64,000 nt of DNA from RPQJ01 sp963754125 (GCA_963754125.1 CAVWEX010000001.1:868001-932000), one strand, 5' to 3'; positions 18,554 to 29,064 are shown, numbered from the stretch's first letter. A program made the numbers and translations. Notes: generated by a model not told the origin, from the letters alone.

Positions 18554-19813
18554 CTAGTCCGCAACGCGCCGGATCTGCGCCCCCAGCCCCTGCAGCTTCT
18601 CCTCGATGCACTCGTACCCGCGGTCGATGTGGTAGATGCGCTCGATCTCCGTGGTGCCCTCGGCCACCAGGCCCGCCAGCACCAGGCTGGCCGATGCCCG
18701 CAGGTCGGTCGCCATGACCGGCGCCGCGGTCAGGCGCTGGACGCCCTTGATGATGGCGGTGTTGCCCTCGAGGCGGATCTCCGCACCCATGCGCCGCATT
18801 TCGAGCATGTGCATGAACCGGTTTTCGAAGATGGTCTCGACGATGGTGCCCACGCCGTCCGCCACGGTGTCGAGCGCGGCGAACTGGGCCTGCATGTCGG
18901 TCGGGAAGCCGGGATGGGGCGCCGTCCGTACATCCACGGATTTCGGTCGCCGTCCGCGCATGTCCACCTCGACGTAGCGTTCATCGCGGATCACGGTCGC
19001 GCCGGCCTCCTCGAGCTTGGCCAGCACGGCGTCCATGTGCTCGGCCCGCGCGCCGCGGGCACGCACCCGCCCGCCGGTGATCGCACCCGCCACCAGGTAG
19101 GTACCAGCCTCGATCCGGTCGGGCAGCACGTCGTAGGCGGTGCCGTGCAGCGACTCGACGCCTTCGATCACGATCGTGTCGGTGCCGTGGCCCGCGATGC
19201 GGGCCCCCATGGCGTTCAGGAACAGCGCGAGGTCGGCGATCTCGGGCTCGCGGGCGGCGTTCTCGAGGATGGTGCGCCCCTCGGCCAGCGTGGCGGCCAT
19301 CATCAGGTTCTCGGTGCCGGTGACCGTCACCGTCTCGAGCACGATGCGCGCGCCCTTGAGCCGCCCGGCACGCGCCTTGATGTAGCCGTTCTCGATGTGC
19401 ACCTCGGCGCCCATGGCCTGCAGGCCGGCGACGTGGATGTTGACCGGCCGCGCGCCGATCGCGCAGCCGCCCGGCAGCGAGACGTCGGCGGCGCCGAAGC
19501 GCGCCACCAGCGGCCCGAGCACCAGCACCGCGGCACGCATGGTCTTCACGAGGTCGTAGGGCGCGAACGTCTCGCGGGTGGTGCGCGCGTCCACCTCGAT
19601 GCGCATGCGCTCGTCGATGGTGACGCTCGCGCCCATGCGCCCGAGCAGCTCGATCATGGTCGTGACGTCGCGCAGGTGCGGGACGTTGCCGATCGAGACC
19701 GGGCCGTCGGCCAGCAGCGCTCCAGCGAGGATGGGCAGCGCGGCGTTCTTCGCGCCGGAGATGCGCACCTCGCCGTCGAGGGGCACGCCGCCGCGGATCT
19801 GCAGCTTGTCCAA
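18554..19813 (-). CDS. murA: MurA, UDP-N-acetylglucosamine enolpyruvyl transferase
   Basis: First committed step of peptidoglycan synthesis: transfers enolpyruvate from PEP to UDP-GlcNAc in the cytoplasm. The 419-residue length is standard. GAKNAALP at residues 20-27 and the active-site loop PGGCAIGARP (Cys near residue 115, the residue fosfomycin alkylates) are present, so no intrinsic fosfomycin resistance is implied at this position. Next to ibaG, as in many gammaproteobacteria. Confidence 0.97.
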   Translation of the reverse strand: MDKLQIRGGVPLDGEVRISGAKNAALPILAGALLADGPVSIGNVPHLRDVTTMIELLGRMGASVTIDERMRIEVDARTTRETFAPYDLVKTMRAAVLVLGPLVARFGAADVSLPGGCAIGARPVNIHVAGLQAMGAEVHIENGYIKARAGRLKGARIVLETVTVTGTENLMMAATLAEGRTILENAAREPEIADLALFLNAMGARIAGHGTDTIVIEGVESLHGTAYDVLPDRIEAGTYLVAGAITGGRVRARGARAEHMDAVLAKLEEAGATVIRDERYVEVDMRGRRPKSVDVRTAPHPGFPTDMQAQFAALDTVADGVGTIVETIFENRFMHMLEMRRMGAEIRLEGNTAIIKGVQRLTAAPVMATDLRASASLVLAGLVAEGTTEIERIYHIDRGYECIEEKLQGLGAQIRRVAD

Positions 19814-19823
19814 GCGGGCGCCC

Positions 19824-20072
19824 CTAGTCCGCGCCGCCGGCCGCCCGCCACTCCTCCGGCGTGAACGCCTGGATGGAGAGCGCGTGGATCTCCCGGCCCA
19901 TCAGCGCACCGAGGGTTCCGTACACCAGCTGATGGCGCTGCAGCGTCCGCCGGCCCTCGAACTGGCTTGCGACCACGATCGCCTCGAAGTGGGTGTCGTC
20001 GTCCGTCAGGACCCGGACCTCGGCCTGCGGCAGGCCCTTCGCGATCAGCTGCGTCACCTCGTCGGCGGTCAT
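19824..20072 (-). CDS. ibaG: BolA-family protein (IbaG-like)
   Basis: BolA-type proteins bind monothiol glutaredoxins and act in iron-sulfur and stress physiology. The 82-residue product has the small alpha/beta fold with the conserved helix RRTLQRHQLVYGTLG and the IHALSIQAFTPEEW terminus. The ATG at 20072 is chosen over longer upstream readings because it gives the normal family length. Its position directly before murA is the ibaG-murA arrangement. Confidence 0.9.
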   Translation of the reverse strand: MTADEVTQLIAKGLPQAEVRVLTDDDTHFEAIVVASQFEGRRTLQRHQLVYGTLGALMGREIHALSIQAFTPEEWRAAGGAD

Positions 20073-20278
20073 GGCGGGCACTCGCGCGTGGGAAAAGTGC
20101 GGCAGTCTAACCCGGTCGGCGGAGCGTCGTGGACCCGTGGCATCCGGGCCCGGGCTGCGGCGTGACCCAAGGGGAGGCTGTCGCCGGCACGGGCACACCG
20201 CGTATCCTGACGGCCGGCGTCACCGTCGTCCGCCCGCCCCTCCCGCCGCTCAATACTCTGCCGACCCCACTGTCCCGC

Positions 20279-21253
20279 ATGTCCGCTTCCGACTCCCTGA
20301 TCGCCCGCGGCCGTCGCGTCCTCGCCACCGAATCGCAGGCCGTGGCGGCGCTCGAGCACCGCCTCGGCGAGGATTTCGCCGAGGCCTGCCGGCTGCTGCT
20401 CGGCTGCGAGGGACGCGTCGTGGTCACGGGCATGGGGAAATCGGGACACGTGGGCAGCAAGATCGCGGCCACGCTGGCCAGCACGGGCAGCCCCTCCTTC
20501 TTCCTGCACCCGGGAGAAGCCGTGCACGGCGACATCGGGATGATCATCGACCGGGACGTCGTGCTCGCACTCTCGAACTCCGGGGAAACCGAAGAGCTGC
20601 TGACGATCCTGCCGGTCATCAAGCGCCTCGACGTCCCGCTGATCGCGCTCACCGGCAACCGCGCCTCGACCCTGGCGCGCTACGCCACCGTGACACTCGA
20701 CGTGAGCGTGCCGGCCGAGGCCTGCCCGCTCAACCTCGCGCCGACGGCCAGCACCACGGCCACCCTCGCCATGGGCGACGCGCTCGCCGTCGCGGTGCTC
20801 GAGGCGCGGGGATTCACTGAGGATGACTTTGCGCGCTCGCACCCGGGCGGCACGCTCGGCCGTCGCCTGCTGCTGCACGTCGACGAGGTGATGCGCACCG
20901 GCGACGAACTGCCGGCGGTGGGGCCGGACACGCCGCTCAGCGCCGGGCTGCTCGAGATGAGCCGCAAGGGCCTCGGCATGACCACCGTCGTGGACGACCG
21001 GCGGCGCGTGCTCGGCGTGTTCACCGACGGCGACCTGCGTCGCACGCTGGACGGACAGCTCGACCTGCGTGCCACCCGCATGGGCGAGGTGATGACCGCC
21101 CACCCCAAGGCGGCGAAGCCGCGCATGCTGGCAGCCGAGGCCGTGCACCTCATGGAGACGCACCGCATCACCGCGCTGCCGGTCGTCGACGACGACGGGG
21201 TGCTGGTGGGCGCGCTCAACGTGCACGACCTGCTGCGGGCCGGGGTGATGTAG
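20279..21253 (+). CDS. kdsD: KdsD, D-arabinose 5-phosphate isomerase
   Basis: Converts ribulose 5-phosphate to arabinose 5-phosphate, the first step to Kdo for LPS. The 324-residue product has an N-terminal SIS domain (GMGKSGHVGSKIAATL; HPGEAVHGDIGM) and two C-terminal CBS repeats (EVMRTGDELP; EVMTAHPKAA). An in-frame extension upstream exists, but the ATG at 20279 gives the family length. Begins the plus-strand kds-lpt-rpoN run. Confidence 0.95.
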   Translation: MSASDSLIARGRRVLATESQAVAALEHRLGEDFAEACRLLLGCEGRVVVTGMGKSGHVGSKIAATLASTGSPSFFLHPGEAVHGDIGMIIDRDVVLALSNSGETEELLTILPVIKRLDVPLIALTGNRASTLARYATVTLDVSVPAEACPLNLAPTASTTATLAMGDALAVAVLEARGFTEDDFARSHPGGTLGRRLLLHVDEVMRTGDELPAVGPDTPLSAGLLEMSRKGLGMTTVVDDRRRVLGVFTDGDLRRTLDGQLDLRATRMGEVMTAHPKAAKPRMLAAEAVHLMETHRITALPVVDDDGVLVGALNVHDLLRAGVM

Positions 21254-21255
21254 CG

Positions 21256-21750
21256 ATGGACGCGGTGCTCGAACGCGCGCGGCGCATCCGCCTGCTGGCC
21301 CTCGACGTGGACGGGGTGCTCACCGACGGGCGCCTGTACCTGTCGCCGACGGGCGAGGAGCTCAAGGTCTTCCACGTTCGCGACGGCTCGGGGCTGGTCG
21401 CGGTGCAGCGCGCCGGCATCGCCGTCGCGATCATTTCCGGCCGGGACAGCGCCGCCGTGTCGCGGCGAGCCGCCGAACTCGGCATCCGCCACGTCCGCCA
21501 GGGGGTGGCGGACAAGGGCGCGGAACTCGACCGGCTGCTGGCGGAGCTGGCCGTCGAGCCGGTTGAGACCGCCTGCGTCGGGGACGACACGCCCGACCTG
21601 CCGATGCTGCGTCGCGCCGGGCTCGCGGTCGGCGTCGCGGACGCCCACCCGGCGCTGCTCGAGGCGGCGCACTGGATCACTCGCGCGCCGGGCGGCCGCG
21701 GCGCGGTACGAGAAGTATGCGATCTACTGCTCAGCGCGCGCGCGGCCTGA
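21256..21750 (+). CDS. kdsC: KdsC, Kdo 8-phosphate phosphatase
   Basis: HAD-superfamily phosphatase that releases Kdo from Kdo 8-phosphate. At 164 residues it is a C0-type HAD with no cap; motifs are ALDVDGVLTDG (nucleophile Asp), IISGRDS and GDDTPDLPML. Starts two bases after kdsD and overlaps lptC by 34 bases, so the C-terminus is read in another frame by lptC. Confidence 0.95.
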   Translation: MDAVLERARRIRLLALDVDGVLTDGRLYLSPTGEELKVFHVRDGSGLVAVQRAGIAVAIISGRDSAAVSRRAAELGIRHVRQGVADKGAELDRLLAELAVEPVETACVGDDTPDLPMLRRAGLAVGVADAHPALLEAAHWITRAPGGRGAVREVCDLLLSARAA

Positions 21751-22292
21751 TCCGCGGCCTCGGCGCGGCAGGCGCAGTGGTCGCGGGCACGCTGCTCGCC
21801 TACGGACTGTTCAGCGGCCAGGACGACGAGATCGAGGCGAAGGCCGCAGACGACGAGCGCGGCTACTACCTGACGAAGGCGACGCTGACCGAGATGGGCG
21901 CAGACGGCACACCGCGCATCGTGCTGCGGGCCGAGCTCATCGAGCAGCGCCTCGCCGACCAGAACGTGCTGCTGTCGGACCTCTCGGTGGACTACAACAC
22001 CGCGGACGCGGGCAACTGGACCGTCACCGCGGACCGCGGCCGCCTGCTCCCGGATGCGAGCTCGCTGCGGCTGTCGGGCGACGTGGTCATCCGGGGCACC
22101 GAGGCGCGCGGATCGGCGGTGATCCGCACCGACGAGCTGACCTACGACACGAAGACCAGCCTGGTCCAGACCGCGGAGCCCGTGTCCGTGCAGTTCGGCG
22201 AGCACACTCTTTCGAGCCGCGGCCTGCGCGCCGCATTGAACGACGGGACCTTGCGGCTAGAATCGAACGTGCATGGCCAATTCAACCCATAA
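21717..22292 (+). CDS. lptC: LptC, LPS export bitopic protein
   Basis: Inner-membrane-anchored periplasmic bridge component that receives LPS from LptB2FG and passes it to LptA. The 191-residue product has one N-terminal membrane helix (GAAGAVVAGTLLAYGLF) and a periplasmic beta-jellyroll region with repeating strands (GNWTVTADRGRLL, LRLSGDVVIRG). Length and position between kdsC and lptA fit. Overlaps both neighbours. Confidence 0.92.
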   Translation: MRSTAQRARGLIRGLGAAGAVVAGTLLAYGLFSGQDDEIEAKAADDERGYYLTKATLTEMGADGTPRIVLRAELIEQRLADQNVLLSDLSVDYNTADAGNWTVTADRGRLLPDASSLRLSGDVVIRGTEARGSAVIRTDELTYDTKTSLVQTAEPVSVQFGEHTLSSRGLRAALNDGTLRLESNVHGQFNP

Positions 22293-22913
22293 CCGCGCGT
22301 GGCTCGCGTGTGCACTGCTCGCCTTCGGCACGGCGGGCGGTGCGCCGTACGACTCCACGGCGCCCATCAACCTCGAGGCCGCCTCGTCGGACTTCGACTA
22401 CCGCAACAACACGCTGCTGTTCAGCCGGGTGAAGATCACCCAGGGCGCCCTGCAGGTCGAGGCCCTGGAGGCGCGCGCCACGGGGCTCAATTTCGAGAAT
22501 TCGAAATGGGACCTGAAGGGGCAGGTGCGGATCACGGTGCCCGACGGCAACCTCGTCTCGAACGACGCGACCGTGACCTTCCGCGACAACGAGATCGTGA
22601 GCGCCGTCATCCGGGGGTCGCCCGCGACCTTCGAGCAGCGGCTCGAGACGACGGGACAGCTCGCCAAGGGCCGGGCCGGCACGATCGAGTATGACGTGCG
22701 AAACCAGACCGTCCGCCTGGCCGGCGATGCCTGGCTCACCGACGGCCAGAACGAGATCCGCGGCAATACGCTCGTATACGACATCGGTCGGCAGCGCGTC
22801 GCCGCCAACCCGGGCGAGACCGAACCGGGCGGCGTGCGCATCACCATCAATCCGAAGGAGACCGCCGCGCAGCGCAAGCCGCCGGCGGAGAAGGCCCCGC
22901 AGGAACGCGCGCC

Positions 22914-22917
<4 letters not shown>
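22273..22917 (+). CDS. lptA: LptA, periplasmic LPS transport protein
   Basis: Forms the beta-jellyroll bridge that carries LPS across the periplasm. The 214-residue product has a signal peptide (ACALLAFGTAGGA), then INLEAASSDFDYRNNTLLFSRV and the periodic strand pattern of the OstA-like domain. The C-terminus is an Ala/Pro/Lys/Glu-rich tail likely to be disordered. Overlaps lptC (20 bases) and lptB (ATGA). Confidence 0.94.
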
Positions 22918-23642
<725 letters not shown>

Positions 23643-23679
23643 CCACGGAGGGCGACACCCTCCCAGGCTCAACTCCGCG

Positions 23680-25128
23680 ATGCTCAAGCCGGCCCTGCAG
23701 CTCAAGCTCGGTCAGCAGCTGACGATGACGCCTCAGCTCCAGCAGGCCATCCGGCTGCTGCAGCTGCCCGTGCTCGAACTCCAGGCCCAGGTGCAGGAAG
23801 CCCTCGAGAGCAACGTCATGCTCGAGGCCGAGGAGGAGGAGCAGATCGACCTCACTTCGCTCGACCAGCCCGCCCCCCAGGGCGAGGACTCCGAGGAGCG
23901 CCCGGAGGCAACGGCGGATGAGGCCGAGGTCAGCGTCGAGATGGAGGATCCGTGGTCGGAGTCCTCGACCCCGTCCGGCGAGGGGCGGGCTCCCGACGAC
24001 GACGACCGACCGCTCGAGTTCTCCGACGACCGCGGCCGGGACCTGCACCAGCACCTCATCTGGCAGCTCGAGGTCAGCCGGCTCGATGCGCGAGAGGTCT
24101 GGATCGGCGAGGCCATCGTCGACGCGCTCAACGACGACGGCTACCTGACGGAATCCGTCGCGGACATCACGCGCAGCCTCAATTCCGACCTGCCGGTCGG
24201 CGAGGACGACGTCGAGCGGGTGCTCGCCTTCGTGCAGTCGCTGGACCCGACCGGCGTTGGCGCCCGCTCGGCCGCCGAGTGCATCGGCCTGCAGCTTGCG
24301 CAGCTCGAGGACGGCACGCCCGGCCGCGAGCTCGCCCTCGCCATCGCGCGTGATCACCTGCAGGCGGTCGCCGACCGCGACCTCACGGGGCTGCGCGAGT
24401 CGCTCGGCACGGACGAGGACTCGCTCGAGACGGCCCTCACGCTCATCCGCGGCTGCAACCCGCGCCCCGGCTCCGCCTTCGAGGGCGCCGAGCCCGAGTA
24501 CATCGTCCCCGACGTGTTCGTGCGCCGCACCGACCAGGGCTGGTCGGTCGAGATCAACCCCGGCTCGGTGCCGCGCCTCAAGGTCAACCAGGACTACGCG
24601 AGCCTCGTGACGCGCTCCGGCGACTACGCGACGCTCCGCGCGCAGCTGCAGGAGGCCCGCTGGCTGATCCGCAGCCTCGAGATCCGCAAGGACACCCTGC
24701 TGCGGGTGGCGCGCACGATCGTGCAGCGGCAGGCGGCGTTCCTCGAGCGCGGCGAGGAAGCCATGCAGCCGATGATCCTGCGCGACGTCGCGGAGGCCGT
24801 GAGCATGCACGAGTCCACGATCTCGCGCGTGACCACCGGCAAGTACATGCTCACGCCGCGCGGCATCTACGAGTTCCGCTACTTCTTCTCGAGCCACGTG
24901 TCGGGCGCGAGCGGCGAGGACGTCTCCTCGGTCGCGATCCGCGCGCGCATCCGCAAGCTGATCTCGGGCGAAGATTCGGCGAGGCCGCTCAGCGACGCCC
25001 AGCTCGCCGACCTGCTGTCGGGCGAGGGCGTGAAGGTGGCGCGGCGCACCGTGGCCAAGTACCGCGAGGCGCTCGGCTTTGGCCCGTCCGGCGACCGGCG
25101 CGAAAGCCCCGCGCGGGCCCGGGCCTGA
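23680..25128 (+). CDS. rpoN: RpoN, RNA polymerase sigma-54 factor
   Basis: Alternative sigma factor for enhancer-dependent promoters. The 482-residue product has the Gln-rich activator-interacting region I (MLKPALQLKLGQQLTMTPQL), an acidic region II (residues 50-120 rich in Glu/Asp), the core-binding domain and the C-terminal RpoN box ARRTVAKYREALG, which reads the -24 element. The ATG at 23680 is fixed by the family N-terminus; a longer in-frame reading back to 23590 would overlap lptB. Confidence 0.97.
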   Translation: MLKPALQLKLGQQLTMTPQLQQAIRLLQLPVLELQAQVQEALESNVMLEAEEEEQIDLTSLDQPAPQGEDSEERPEATADEAEVSVEMEDPWSESSTPSGEGRAPDDDDRPLEFSDDRGRDLHQHLIWQLEVSRLDAREVWIGEAIVDALNDDGYLTESVADITRSLNSDLPVGEDDVERVLAFVQSLDPTGVGARSAAECIGLQLAQLEDGTPGRELALAIARDHLQAVADRDLTGLRESLGTDEDSLETALTLIRGCNPRPGSAFEGAEPEYIVPDVFVRRTDQGWSVEINPGSVPRLKVNQDYASLVTRSGDYATLRAQLQEARWLIRSLEIRKDTLLRVARTIVQRQAAFLERGEEAMQPMILRDVAEAVSMHESTISRVTTGKYMLTPRGIYEFRYFFSSHVSGASGEDVSSVAIRARIRKLISGEDSARPLSDAQLADLLSGEGVKVARRTVAKYREALGFGPSGDRRESPARARA

Positions 25129-25205
25129 CCTTCGGCACAGCGAGGAACTCGACCGGACACGAGCAGTCGAAAAGCTTGACCCACCCCAGTCAGGAGGAGA
25201 GGACG

Positions 25206-25535
25206 ATGCGTGTGAACTTGAGCGGACATCACGTCGACGTCACCCCGGCCCTGCGCAGCTACGTCGAGCGCAAGCTCGCCCGCGTGCTGCGTCGCTCGGA
25301 GCGGGTCATCGAGGTGCAGTGCACCCTGACGGTGGACAAGCTGCGCCACCGCGCCGAGTCCGTCGTGCACGTCCGCGGTCCGTCGATCCACGCATCCGCC
25401 GAGGCCGACGACATGTACGCCGCCATCGACGCACTGGCGGACAAGCTCACCCGCCGCGTTCGCAAGCGCAAGGAACGCGTTGGTGACCACCACGCCTCGG
25501 ATGCCCGCCGGCAGGCGCTCGCGCTCGCGACCTGA
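25206..25535 (+). CDS. hpf: Hpf, short ribosome hibernation-promoting factor (sigma-54 modulation protein family)
   Basis: Binds the 30S decoding region in stationary phase and promotes 100S dimers in the short-form system. The 109-residue product begins MRVNLSGHHVDVTPALRSYV and has the positively charged KLTRRVRKRKERV helix. A strong AGGAGG ribosome-binding site at 25192-25197, eight bases before the ATG at 25206, decides the start. Confidence 0.94.
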   Translation: MRVNLSGHHVDVTPALRSYVERKLARVLRRSERVIEVQCTLTVDKLRHRAESVVHVRGPSIHASAEADDMYAAIDALADKLTRRVRKRKERVGDHHASDARRQALALAT

Positions 25536-25550
25536 TCCCGCGCGGGACGG

Positions 25551-26423
25551 ATGCGACTGATCATCGTCAGCGGCCTGTCGGGCTCCGGCAAGAGCGTCGC
25601 GCTCGCCATGCTGGAGGACCTCGACTATTACTGCGTGGACAACATTCCCGCAGGGCTGCTCCCGGGGTTCATCGCCTACACCGTCCGCACCAGCGAGGTG
25701 GCCTACCGCAGCACGGCCGTGGGCGTGGACGCCCGCAACCGGCCGGAGGACCTCGACGACGTCCCCCGGCTGGTGGCCGAGCTGCGGCGCAGCGGCATCG
25801 GCTGCGAAGTCATCTTCCTGCGGGCCGACAACGACACGCTGCTCGAACGATTCAGCGAGACGCGGCGGCGTCATCCGCTGAGCCGCAGCGGACTCGGGCT
25901 CAAGGAGGCGCTCGAACAGGAGGAGCGCCTGCTCGCCCCGGTGGCGAACGCGGCCGACCTGACCATCGACACCTCGAAGCTGTCGGTGCACGAGCTGCGG
26001 GAGCTCGTCCGCGAGCGCGTCGTGGAGCGCAAGTCGAGCGGTCCGTCACTGTTGTTCCAGTCCTTCGCCTACCGGCACGGCGTGCCCGACGACGCCGACT
26101 TCGTGTTCGACGCGCGGGCGCTGCCGAACCCGTACTGGGAGTCGTCGCTGCGCGAGCTGACCGGCCGCGACGAGGCGGTCGCCCGCTTCATGGCCGGTCA
26201 CGAGGAAGCCGCGCGGTTCCTCGACGACGTAACCGGCTTCCTCGAGCGCTGGCTGCCGTCGCTGGTGCGCTCCAACCGCAGCTACCTGACCGTCGCCGTC
26301 GGATGCACGGGCGGGCAACACCGCTCGGTCTACCTTGCCGAGCGGCTCGCGGCGCACTTCGACGGGCGCTTCGGCCACGCCCTCATCCGCCACCGCGACC
26401 TCGCCAGCCGCCGCCACGAATAG
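25551..26423 (+). CDS. rapZ: RapZ, RNase adaptor / nucleotide-binding protein
   Basis: In enterobacteria RapZ binds glucosamine 6-phosphate and directs RNase E to the sRNA GlmZ, controlling GlmS; the same role here is inferred. The 290-residue product has Walker A GLSGSGKS near residue 6, SGLGLKEALEQEERLL in the middle and the C-terminal RNA-binding/sensing domain with GCTGGQHRSVYLAERL. It starts 15 bases after hpf; the ptsN gene common at this position is absent. Confidence 0.95.
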   Translation: MRLIIVSGLSGSGKSVALAMLEDLDYYCVDNIPAGLLPGFIAYTVRTSEVAYRSTAVGVDARNRPEDLDDVPRLVAELRRSGIGCEVIFLRADNDTLLERFSETRRRHPLSRSGLGLKEALEQEERLLAPVANAADLTIDTSKLSVHELRELVRERVVERKSSGPSLLFQSFAYRHGVPDDADFVFDARALPNPYWESSLRELTGRDEAVARFMAGHEEAARFLDDVTGFLERWLPSLVRSNRSYLTVAVGCTGGQHRSVYLAERLAAHFDGRFGHALIRHRDLASRRHE

Positions 26424-26507
26424 CGCCCGGCCGGCCGCGCGGGCCGGCTGCCGGCCGGACCCGGCGACGTATCGCGGTAATGATCCGAGCGCTACAGTGC
26501 GCGCGCC

Positions 26508-27863
26508 ATGGAACCCGAGCAGCACCACACCCGCATGACCCGCCTCGAGTCGCTGCGACGCGCACTCGACCAGGGCACCGTGCGCCAGGTGGGACGCCTG
26601 GTGAACTCCATGCATCCGGCCGAGGTCGCCTCGCTGCTCGAGTCGCTGCCCCCGGCGCAGCGCGAGATCGTCTGGGACCTGGTCGACGCGGAGGTCGAGG
26701 GCGACGTCCTCGTCGAGCTCAACGAGGAGGTGCGCGCCGACCTGATCCGCGACATGGAGGCCGAGGACCTGGTCGCCGCCGCGGAGAACCTCGAACTCGA
26801 CGACCTCGCCGACCTGTTGCGCGACCTCCCGGAGAACGTGCACCAGCAGGTGCTGCGCTCGATGGACTCGCGGGACCGCGAGCGGCTCAACGCAGTGCTG
26901 GCCTACGAACCGGACACCGCGGGCGGCCTGATGAACACCGATACGGTGAGCGTCCGGCCGGACGTGACCCTCGAAACCGTGCTGCGCTACCTGCGGATGC
27001 GCGGCGAAATCCCGGACAACACCGACGCGCTGTTCGTAGTCAACCGGCACGACCGTCACCTCGGCACGCTCGACCTCACGCGCCTGCTCACCGAGGATCC
27101 CGAGCGCACGGTCGGCGAGGTGATGAACACCGCCGTGCCGGCGATTTCCCCCGCGACGTCGGCCACCGAGGTCGCCGGCCTGTTCGAGGACCGCGACCTG
27201 CTGTCGGCCGCCGTGGTCGGGCCCGACGGGCGGCTGCTCGGGCGCATCACGGTGGACGACGTCGTGGACATCATCCGCGAGGAAGCGTCCCACTCCGTCA
27301 TGAGCATGGCCGGCCTCGACGAGGAGGTGGACATGTTCGCGGGCGTCGTGCCGAGCGCCCGCCGCCGCGGCCTGTGGCTGGGCGTGAACCTCGGCACGGC
27401 GTTCCTCGCGGCCTGGGTGGTGGGCCTGTTCGAGACCACCATCGAGAACATCGTGGCACTCGCGGTGCTGATGCCGATCGTGGCCAGCATGGGCGGCGTC
27501 GCGGCCACCCAGACGCTGACGCTGATCGTGCGCGGCATCGCGCTCGGCCAGGTCGAGCGGGCCAACGCACGCTGGCTGCTCACCAAGGAAATCGCCGTCG
27601 CCCTGCTGAACGGCATCGCCTGGGCGACCGTGGTCGCTGTCGTCGCCTACCTGTGGTACCGGAACTGGAAGATCTCCGGCGTGATCTTCGCGGCCATGGT
27701 GGTAAACCTGTTCGCCGCGGCGCTGGCCGGCGTGCTCGTGCCCCTGACGCTCAAGCGCCTCGGGGTCGATCCCGCCGTGGCGGGCGGTGTCGTGGTGACG
27801 ACGGTGACCGACGTGGTGGGCTTCGCCTCGCTGCTCGGGCTCGGCACCTGGGTACTGATGTAG
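26508..27863 (+). CDS. mgtE: MgtE-family magnesium transporter
   Basis: Mg2+ channel/transporter of the inner membrane, gated by intracellular Mg2+. The 451-residue product has the acidic superhelical N domain (AEVASLLESLPPAQREIVWDLV), two CBS domains (NTDTVSVRPDVTLETVL; EVMNTAVPAISPATSA), a connecting helix and five C-terminal membrane segments including MPIVASMGGVAATQTLT. All family blocks are in order. Convergent with the patatin gene, 37 bases apart. Confidence 0.94.
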   Translation: MEPEQHHTRMTRLESLRRALDQGTVRQVGRLVNSMHPAEVASLLESLPPAQREIVWDLVDAEVEGDVLVELNEEVRADLIRDMEAEDLVAAAENLELDDLADLLRDLPENVHQQVLRSMDSRDRERLNAVLAYEPDTAGGLMNTDTVSVRPDVTLETVLRYLRMRGEIPDNTDALFVVNRHDRHLGTLDLTRLLTEDPERTVGEVMNTAVPAISPATSATEVAGLFEDRDLLSAAVVGPDGRLLGRITVDDVVDIIREEASHSVMSMAGLDEEVDMFAGVVPSARRRGLWLGVNLGTAFLAAWVVGLFETTIENIVALAVLMPIVASMGGVAATQTLTLIVRGIALGQVERANARWLLTKEIAVALLNGIAWATVVAVVAYLWYRNWKISGVIFAAMVVNLFAAALAGVLVPLTLKRLGVDPAVAGGVVVTTVTDVVGFASLLGLGTWVLM

Positions 27864-27900
27864 TGCCGGGGATGCATCGTCCGCAGCTCGTCGCCGGCAC

Positions 27901-29064
27901 CTACGCCAGCACGGCCAGGAAGGACAGGATCTCGCTTCGACGGGCCTCGGCATCGGAGCGTCCGAGCGCCATCAGCTCCGTCGTGTAATCCGACTCGAAC
28001 AGCAGATAGCTGGCCAGCAGGCCGCCGCGCGCCTCCAGCGCCCCGATCGTGCGCAGCAGCACGCGCAGGCTGCGCGGCATGGCGCGCAGGTGGCGGCGTG
28101 CGATCGCGGTCGGGTCGTCGCTCGGCTGCACCAGCAGGATCTCGATCGGGCGGTGGCCCGGGTCGGACCCGATCGCATCGGCGGACAGCAGCTGGTTGAT
28201 CTGGCGCAGGCGCTCGACGTCGATCGACAGCCCGTCGGTGAACAGCGAGTCGAGCACGAAGCCGAGCAGGTGCCCGGGGCTCGGCGGCGCCTCCAGCCCG
28301 CCGTCCGCGGGGCTCGCAGCCGCCTCGGCGCGCGTTCCCACCACCAGCAGGCGATTCGCGCCGAGGTGAACCGCGGGGCTCAGCGGGGCGAGCTGCCGCA
28401 TGGCCCCGTCGCCGTAGTAGTCGCCGGCAATCTGGCCGGCCGGAAAGATGAAAGGGATCGCCGAGCTCGCCATCAGCACGTCGAGGTCGATGGCGCGCCG
28501 CACGCCGGCGCGCCGCACGCGTCGCCACTCGACGGTGCTTGGAACGGCCTCGAAGAACGCGACCGCGCGGCCCGTGGTGTAGCTGGTCGTCGCGACGGCC
28601 AGCGCCTGCACGGGCCCCGCGGCGATGCTGGCCGGGATGCGGTCGAGCGGAATCGTTCGGGCGAGCAGCTCCCGCAGCGGCGTCGTGTCGAGCAGCGAGC
28701 GCGGCGGGTGGACCAGCCACCCGCCCGAGAGCAGCGAGACCGCCCAGTGCAGTCCCGCGCGCAGAACGCTGACTGCGTCGGAGCGCACCACCTGCTCGAG
28801 GTGGAAGCCAGACCACACGCGCTCGAGCTCGGCGACCGCCTCGCCGAGCTGCTGGGCGCGGGCGGCCAGGGCCGCGGCATTGATCGCTCCGGCGGACGTC
28901 CCCACGAGGACGTTGAAGGGAACCGGGGCATCCGGAGGCAGCCAGGCCGCGATCGCCTGCAGCACGCCGACCTGGTAGGCCGCCCTCGCCCCGCCACCCG
29001 AGAGAACCAAAGCGGCCCGGTTCTCGAAGAAGCGGTAATCGGTGCCGTCATCCGGCGATGCCAA
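27901..29064 (-). CDS. Patatin-like phospholipase
   Basis: Predicted serine-aspartate lipid acyl hydrolase. The 387-residue product has the oxyanion loop GGGARAAYQVG near residue 20, the nucleophile elbow GTSAG near residue 55 and the catalytic aspartate motif YYGDGAMRQLAPLSPAV near residue 215. No signal peptide is evident, so it is probably cytoplasmic or membrane-associated. A DUF3336-like N-terminus is lacking. Substrate is unknown. Confidence 0.88.
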   Translation of the reverse strand: MASPDDGTDYRFFENRAALVLSGGGARAAYQVGVLQAIAAWLPPDAPVPFNVLVGTSAGAINAAALAARAQQLGEAVAELERVWSGFHLEQVVRSDAVSVLRAGLHWAVSLLSGGWLVHPPRSLLDTTPLRELLARTIPLDRIPASIAAGPVQALAVATTSYTTGRAVAFFEAVPSTVEWRRVRRAGVRRAIDLDVLMASSAIPFIFPAGQIAGDYYGDGAMRQLAPLSPAVHLGANRLLVVGTRAEAAASPADGGLEAPPSPGHLLGFVLDSLFTDGLSIDVERLRQINQLLSADAIGSDPGHRPIEILLVQPSDDPTAIARRHLRAMPRSLRVLLRTIGALEARGGLLASYLLFESDYTTELMALGRSDAEARRSEILSFLAVLA

